Assembly (NCBI GenBank): GCA_037074705.1
Contig: CM073595.1
Coordinates: forward strand, 49,967,639 to 50,031,638
Length of the DNA: 64,000 nt
DNA from: Zhengitettix transpicula
Taxonomy: Eukaryota; Arthropoda; Insecta; Orthoptera; Tetrigidae
Reading direction: 5' to 3'
Part shown: in pieces, positions 58,090 through 64,000 of the stretch
Numbering within the stretch: the stretch's first letter is position 1
Layout of the letters: every line of letters starts with the position of its first letter
Position numbers and translations under genes: made by a program
The notes under the pieces: generated by a model
Databases searched by the model: none
Seen by the model: only the letters and a program-made list of their open reading frames with translations
Told to the model about the DNA's origin: nothing

Positions 58090-61000
58090 AAACGATATCG
58101 AACGTTTACAGTGTTCGTATATTAGCTGTATTTTCCTAATCAACGTTTAAAATTTTAACGGTCGGGGATCAATTAATTTAATCAATTGTGATTTTAATAA
58201 TCATGTTAAACAATTATATTAAAAATTGTAATATTGAAAATTAGTCTGTGTAGACAATTTTACTAAAATTAAAAATAAAACGTTTCCTCTACAATTTTGT
58301 ACACCTCTTGTGATTCGAGTATTACATAAAAACTAACACATGAAGAACCAAAGAGTTAACCAATACAATATAATAAAACTATACTTACTTAAATATATTA
58401 AAAGCAACATAGTTACCAAAATATTAAAACAACAATAATGAAATAATTTGAGATAATTACAATCCCCCTTATTTAAACAAGTTAGGAACAAGAGACATTC
58501 CGTAACTATAGTAGAGAATTACTCCAAAAATTGCTACAAGGTAAATTATAGCTGACAGATTGGCGGGTGGCCATATTTAACCACTAATGGGAATACGTCT
58601 CGATGCAAAACTCATCGTGAGCTTGTGCTGGGGCCAGAACTCGTCATCAGGTACTGAGGATTGTTCTCTTTATCGGTTGTTTTCTATCAATTTTCCTATC
58701 TAAAGTTTCTTTGTCAATTTTACTCTGCTTCTCCCTGACGCTGTTATTTCTCTGTCAAATGCAAATAACATTAATTTATTCTTGCCTACGTACGCATGTA
58801 TTTGAATCTTTCGCTGGTGAGCTTGCGAGCAAGCATAATTAACAGTGTAAGATTCAATATAACAAGCTTGCGCTGCAAATTTTACACAAGACGCAGATTA
58901 TATGTCACTCGATAAATCGTCAGGTGTGGAAATCTGAAAAATTGACGTTTAGGGTAAGTATGATTTATAAAATTTTCTTACTATCACTATTTCGTGTCGC
59001 TCCTTTTTTCTCTCGCACGAGAAACGTGATTTTAACTTTCGAATTGCGACATCAGTTTCACAAATTGCATTTGAAATTGTAATATTTATTTCGTGCTTCA
59101 CTTCAACTTTTATATGTCTCGAGATTTATATATCTAAAGATTTCCTCAGTTGATGACTAAATAAATCAATAAATACAAGTTTAGAAAATTAAATAAACTT
59201 ATAGTGGAGTCTGCACGTGCGCTCAGCATTCCAGTGCTTACATCAATTCCGTGGATATTTATTAATGTGGGCTACTTCCGGTGCCCTTGGTGCAAATAAT
59301 GGCGGCTCGGCGAGAGCTCGGCGCTGCTCACAAACTTCACTCACTCTAAAGAAATGTCGTCATCCTGTGACCCGTGGGTCACCTAGTGACCGACTGGGAA
59401 TATTTTAGTAACCCAGTCAACAATTCTTAAATATTGTTCTGCCGAAGTTTTATGATTTCTTTCAAGTTGTAAATATAGATTTGATGATAATAAATGGTTA
59501 TTTCTTTATTTAATATACATAACATGTAATCTGAAAATAAAATTGAAAAAAGACCCACTTGTAAAAAAAATTAATCCGGTGCGCGTGTATCAAAAAATAA
59601 TATGAAACCCATTATATATATAAAGATTCGTAAAATGAAGGTTAATTGTAACGAAGTTGATTAGTACATCTACCTGACATTCAGTGGATTTTCCCAAGGT
59701 AGCGAAGTTGTTTTTAAGAATCCTGTGAGCAAGGCCAATGACGTTACGCAAACAACTCAGAACACGGAAATCAAGACAATAAAATATTCCGTGTTTCTGA
59801 TTCCCAACACAACCTCCGACCCACGCAACCAGGGTCCGAGAGCTCAAATTTTTCTTTAATGAAGACTATTATATAATTGTATGGACTTTAACGAAAAGAA
59901 GAGAGGAAAACGGTTCGGATGTGACCTTGTCGACATTTGTCTGAATAAGTAAGGACTTGAAATATGATTTAGTGACCGGTTTGTACCGCTTCCACACGTC
60001 CAGCATTACTTAGATTTATTGTCAAAGTATTTCATCGAATCCTGCTTTCAATTGTAGTTCGTTAACGACGGTGAATCGTCGGCATTCAAGATACGATTCT
60101 CGACAATATTTAATTGAAAATCGATTAATGTGTCCTGCCTTCTCCCCTTCTACTTCTATTATCCAGCGCATTTGTTTATTATATTATTTTTTACAAAAAA
60201 AAAATAACAATAACAAACTGAATTTTCCATGGAAATAGTTTTTAAAGTCTTCATCGGAATGTAAACTGTTTTTCGACAAAAGACATATATATGAAGAAAA
60301 AAAGTTGTTGAAAACCAGCAGTTCTGATATCTCCAAAAATAGGTGGATTCCATTTTACAGCAGGACGATTCTCGTAATTAGTCAATTACGTCGGCAGCAT
60401 ATACCAATCAATAAGTTCATTAATTGAGGGAAATGAATGGCTAAGTACAAAAAGTAAACGTTTTCATGTTTTGAATTTGATCTGATTATGTCATAACGGT
60501 TTAATGTAAGTAAACAGTAGACTCCTTCCTTTGTAAAATATTTTTTCTTGTATTAGTTATTTTTACGTCCTGAATGAAATTTGAGTACATCTGAATAAAT
60601 ATTATTTTATATGCTGACATGTAATTGAAATTCTTCCCAAATATTTATAAGCCTCCGTGTACGATGTTCTTGACAAACTTTTAACTCTTCCTTTATGAAG
60701 ATAAGTCGCTTACTCCCAATATCACATTATTATAATCTGGTAGATGTTCATTTAATGGCCCAATGCATCATTAGCTGTCATAGATAACTTGGAAGGAACT
60801 TCCATAAAACTTGAACCTGACGTTTTTTGTACTCTTCGTGGTTGGACATTTATGCCGTTTATACCTACCGCAGTTCTGGGGGGGGGGGGGAAGTTGTAGT
60901 ACAAAGAGCTATAGACAACGAGATACAACGGTTTCAACCACGTTTCGAAGCGAGAACGCGAGATCCGTTCTGGCAAACGTTTATCGAATGTAACTCGAAA

Positions 61001-64000
61001 AATAAAGTATGTACTTTCATTATTAGCAGTTGAGCAGACAGAACTGAAAGGCGAAGCTCTAACAATGGAATACCGAGACAATAGGGAGAGCCTCATTCAA
61101 CGCTGGGCTTGTGTTGACCGTACAGTTAGAGAAAAAAATAATCCAAGCCTCAAGTTTGCAGCTCGGCTCATGTTTCCAGCCATCTTCATTAACAGATTTG
61201 GATGAGGTTTTAATTAAAATAGCTCATCTCTTGAAGGCAGCGACGGCGTATTAAAGATTAAAAGGGGGAAAAAATATGTTGCTTGACTGATTGATTTTAT
61301 GAATTCTATTATATCTTGGCTGAGGAAATAGGATACGCCATAAATGAAATTACAAATAGTATCTAACCCCCCCCCTATTGTACGAAAATCTAGAACACGA
61401 TGTTTTTTGCCTACAATAAAATACAGTATATAATTACAAATTATTAAATAACGTTAAATAGTATTAAATAACAATGGAACACACACTTAACGTTACTAAA
61501 ATCACAGCTTAATATTTACAAGGTATGCTTACAATTATTATTTACAAGTAATCATTTAAATAAAATTTGACAATCACGGAACAAAATAAATGTGTAGATA
61601 TACACACACAGAATATACAGAGTAACACAAAGCACGGACAAGTCATTTCTCGGAGCTGAACGATGAGAAATCTGAACAACCGTAGTAACATCAGCACATA
61701 TATGCAAAATCCAATGAAAATTCCAGAAAAAAACTGAATATGTAACTTCTGAAATAGAATATTTAAAAAAAAAAATTTTCAGAAAAAAAATAATTTCAAG
61801 TATTAGGGGAACGTCGAAAACTTTTGTTCTAAGTAAAACGCGCCTTTCAATTAAATATCCTTACGGACTTACAAAACTCTTGTAGTTATTATTGTTCTTT
61901 ACTTTTGGAGGAAGACAATTATATAAAATTATTCCTGTACTGTGAATTCTCTGGTAGACAGTAAGGCGATGTCTCGATCTTGAAATTCGATATTCGTTTG
62001 AACTACATGTATGTTCCGTTTTACTAACCTTAAAATTACATGCATGTATACACTATGTAGAGTCAGTAATAGCAAACTTTTGAAATAAGATTTCCAACTA
62101 GATCCATAAACAGTAATTGTATCAGCTATTATAATTAGAAAATTGCCGTACTTACCATTTGGAGAGTCCAGATGAATCCAGTTTACTCGGATCTACTACT
62201 GTCTTGCGTTTCTGAAAACGTGGGAATTCGTTTAGGGTCTACACGACTGTGTTATTAAGAAAAAATTCGTTATTATAAATAAGTATGAACTGATCTTAAT
62301 ATTCATATTTATCTGACGCACAATAAATACATAATGAACGAACTGTCAGAAATAATTAGCAACGAAATTAATACAATTAGAATAATATAATAATTTAAAA
62401 AAAACGAGACCTTAATGATTTATATTATGGTCTAAAACTTCTTCAGTGATGTTGAATATTGTGATATATTTTTAATTATTATGTTCCAAAAATTATTAAT
62501 TATAAAATAAAAGAATTTTGATTAAATTTTTGAAGCATGGTTTCCTGGCATGTTATTCCAACTGTATTAATTTCTTTGTCAATTAACCTTTTCTGACACT
62601 TCAGTCATTATATTTATTTATTAGTCGTAATTTTCGTTGTTAAGAATTTAAATGCAAATAACTTCCGTGTGTTTCGTAATTTCTAAATTACCTTCATATT
62701 TCTCTGAAATTCTTAATTAGTATGGATCGGAATCACTGAACTTTAATGGTGTTGGTCGCTTTTATTCGTAGATTATGAATGCGAATGAAGAAGACAGGAT
62801 GACGAAATATATCCTGCAGTACGAGAGTTAAATGATTTTGACAAAAGACAGATAATCTAGAGATAATAAGTTGCAACAAACGTTTGGATTGAGTTTATAT
62901 ATATTAGTAACTCATTTTCAGATGAAATAATGTGGAAAATATTGACATCCAGCAATAATGGATCGGAGGGTCGTAAATCCGCCGCCATGTAAATAATGAC
63001 AGTGTTTTAAGATCTGAAGATTACTCGCAACGCCTTTTACTACGGCGCATTAAAAGAAAAAAAAAACTTTTGTTCGCTCGTTTCCAAATGAAACTCTCAA
63101 AGCGTTAAAAATGTTCAAATGTTGAGGCGAACGCAGTAATCTCTTAGCAAACTTTCTCTGGGCGATGACTATCAAATATTATTTTACAATTTACCGTGTA
63201 AGTCGTGTCCTTAGAGAGACGGAAAGTCTCCTTAAAAATCTTCGAAACGAAAGGTAAATATGTTGAATTGTTGAATTAAGGTGAAATAGCGAGGATATTT
63301 TGTTTGAATAAAATGAATACCAATTGTAATTAATACACTATCTGCAGTCATTTCGGGTTCATTTTAACTTTTTTTGAAGTAGGTTAAATCAAGCGTGTTC
63401 TTTACATTCGTTATAGTCTTAAGCTCGTGATTTTAACTTTCATAAAGTGCACTACGACAGAATCTGTGTTCCTATCCGAAACTTTTATATATCAATGCAC
63501 GCTTACATATTTATTTAGTAGGAGTACTAGATTACTGTGACGCTACTATATGTAAAAATATGACTTTGTTTTGAAGTTTGTTCACGTTGAAATGTAAAAT
63601 ATACAAAGTAATATCTTGCCTTTCCTTTAATTTACAGGGAAACAGAAAGTTAAGACAGTGAAAAATATTACTGTTACATATTAACTTAAATTAAGATATA
63701 ATTTTATCATTAATTATAGGTGTCACAAAGTGAATTCATAATTGAACTTAATAAATTATTTCATTAATAATTATAAATTGACATTTCTACAATAGTTTGG
63801 AACCTGTTTTATTTTAATACATATTTGGATGTTTCAGTTTTGATACATTTTTTTTGTAATTTTTTTCTGATGAATTGTTATGTACACCTGAGGAGGTTAA
63901 AAATGTTGCGACGAAACGTTGTGTGTTTGATATGAACTAAAAAATTTTAATGTAAATGTAATTCATTAAATATTAAATATAATTTTTACTAACTAACTAA
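58090..64000. other. Repeat-poor noncoding tail of the window
   Basis: No gene is supported. Local items are a G+C-richer block at 59,205-59,400 with the palindrome-like GTGACCCGTGGGTCAC, a G12 run near 60,879-60,890, a C run near 61,370 and the motif at 63.9 kb. Open stretches of up to 114 codons (60,752-61,096, minus) show no recognisable domain. Confidence 0.35.
63880..63935 (+). mobile_element. Retroelement-like terminal motif
   Basis: CACCTGAGGAGGTT ... GCGACGAAACGTTGTGTG has the same layout as the hairpins at 46.4 and 52.3 kb, with a longer loop. Confidence 0.4.

Noticed and set aside
60752..61096. 114-codon minus-strand ORF
   Set aside because: Runs through a G12 homopolymer and matches nothing I know; chance ORF is the simpler view.

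Overview
This is a eukaryotic, AT-rich, intron-rich window. It is almost certainly from an insect, and probably a hemimetabolous or polyneopteran one (inference). The reasons are the insect-like proteins in small exons with GT/AG junctions, long introns full of decayed transposons (CR1/Daphne-like and Jockey-like LINEs, a Penelope-like element, hAT, MITEs, a tRNA-derived SINE), (TA)n tracts, and a large satellite array. Nothing bacterial is present.

0-25 kb is the gene-bearing part. (1) A DHHC palmitoyltransferase of the ZDHHC2/15/20 class lies on the minus strand. Seven exons lie between 10,200 and 3,767; the last, poorly conserved exon(s) were not found and may lie beyond the left edge. (2) The copper chaperone for superoxide dismutase (CCS) lies on the plus strand, complete in six exons (12,637-14,873, 253 aa). 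It is divergent from the DHHC gene across 2.4 kb. (3) A SMYD3-like SET/MYND lysine methyltransferase lies on the minus strand, complete in nine exons (24,629-17,090, 443 aa), convergent with CCS. Every exon junction in these three models was phase-checked by hand. Introns carry a CR1/Daphne-like LINE 3' end (7.2-8.0 kb), inverted repeat pairs, a Penelope-like remnant with YMDD (20.2-22.2 kb) and a MITE (22.47 kb).

25.4-40.2 kb, starting about 0.75 kb upstream of the SMYD3-like start codon, is a satellite array of about 23 units of ~590 bp. Each unit is itself two diverged ~295 bp halves. Each half carries an E-box (CACGTG) about 35-45 bp before a CRE palindrome (TGACGTCA). The B half adds a TATA-like box just after the CRE and splice-site-like sequences. 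Units are arranged in dimers and in a duplicated five-unit (2.95 kb) block. This is the most unusual object in the window.

40.2-54 kb is gene-poor. It holds a locally duplicated ~130 bp repeat related to one at 55.4 kb, a CpG-rich segment (42.5-43.0 kb), a hAT remnant with long terminal inverted repeats (45.15-45.84 kb), retroelement terminal hairpins ending GAAACGTTG, a tRNA-like Pol III head and a broken Jockey-like LINE (52.6-53.9 kb). Three exons at 54,229-56,313 (+) encode the transmembrane segment and short cytoplasmic tail of an unrecognised membrane protein. The rest (56.4-64 kb) shows only dispersed repeats and low-complexity DNA.

The genes do not form a pathway: they are a lipid-modification enzyme, a copper chaperone, a methyltransferase and an unknown membrane protein that are neighbours on an insect chromosome.
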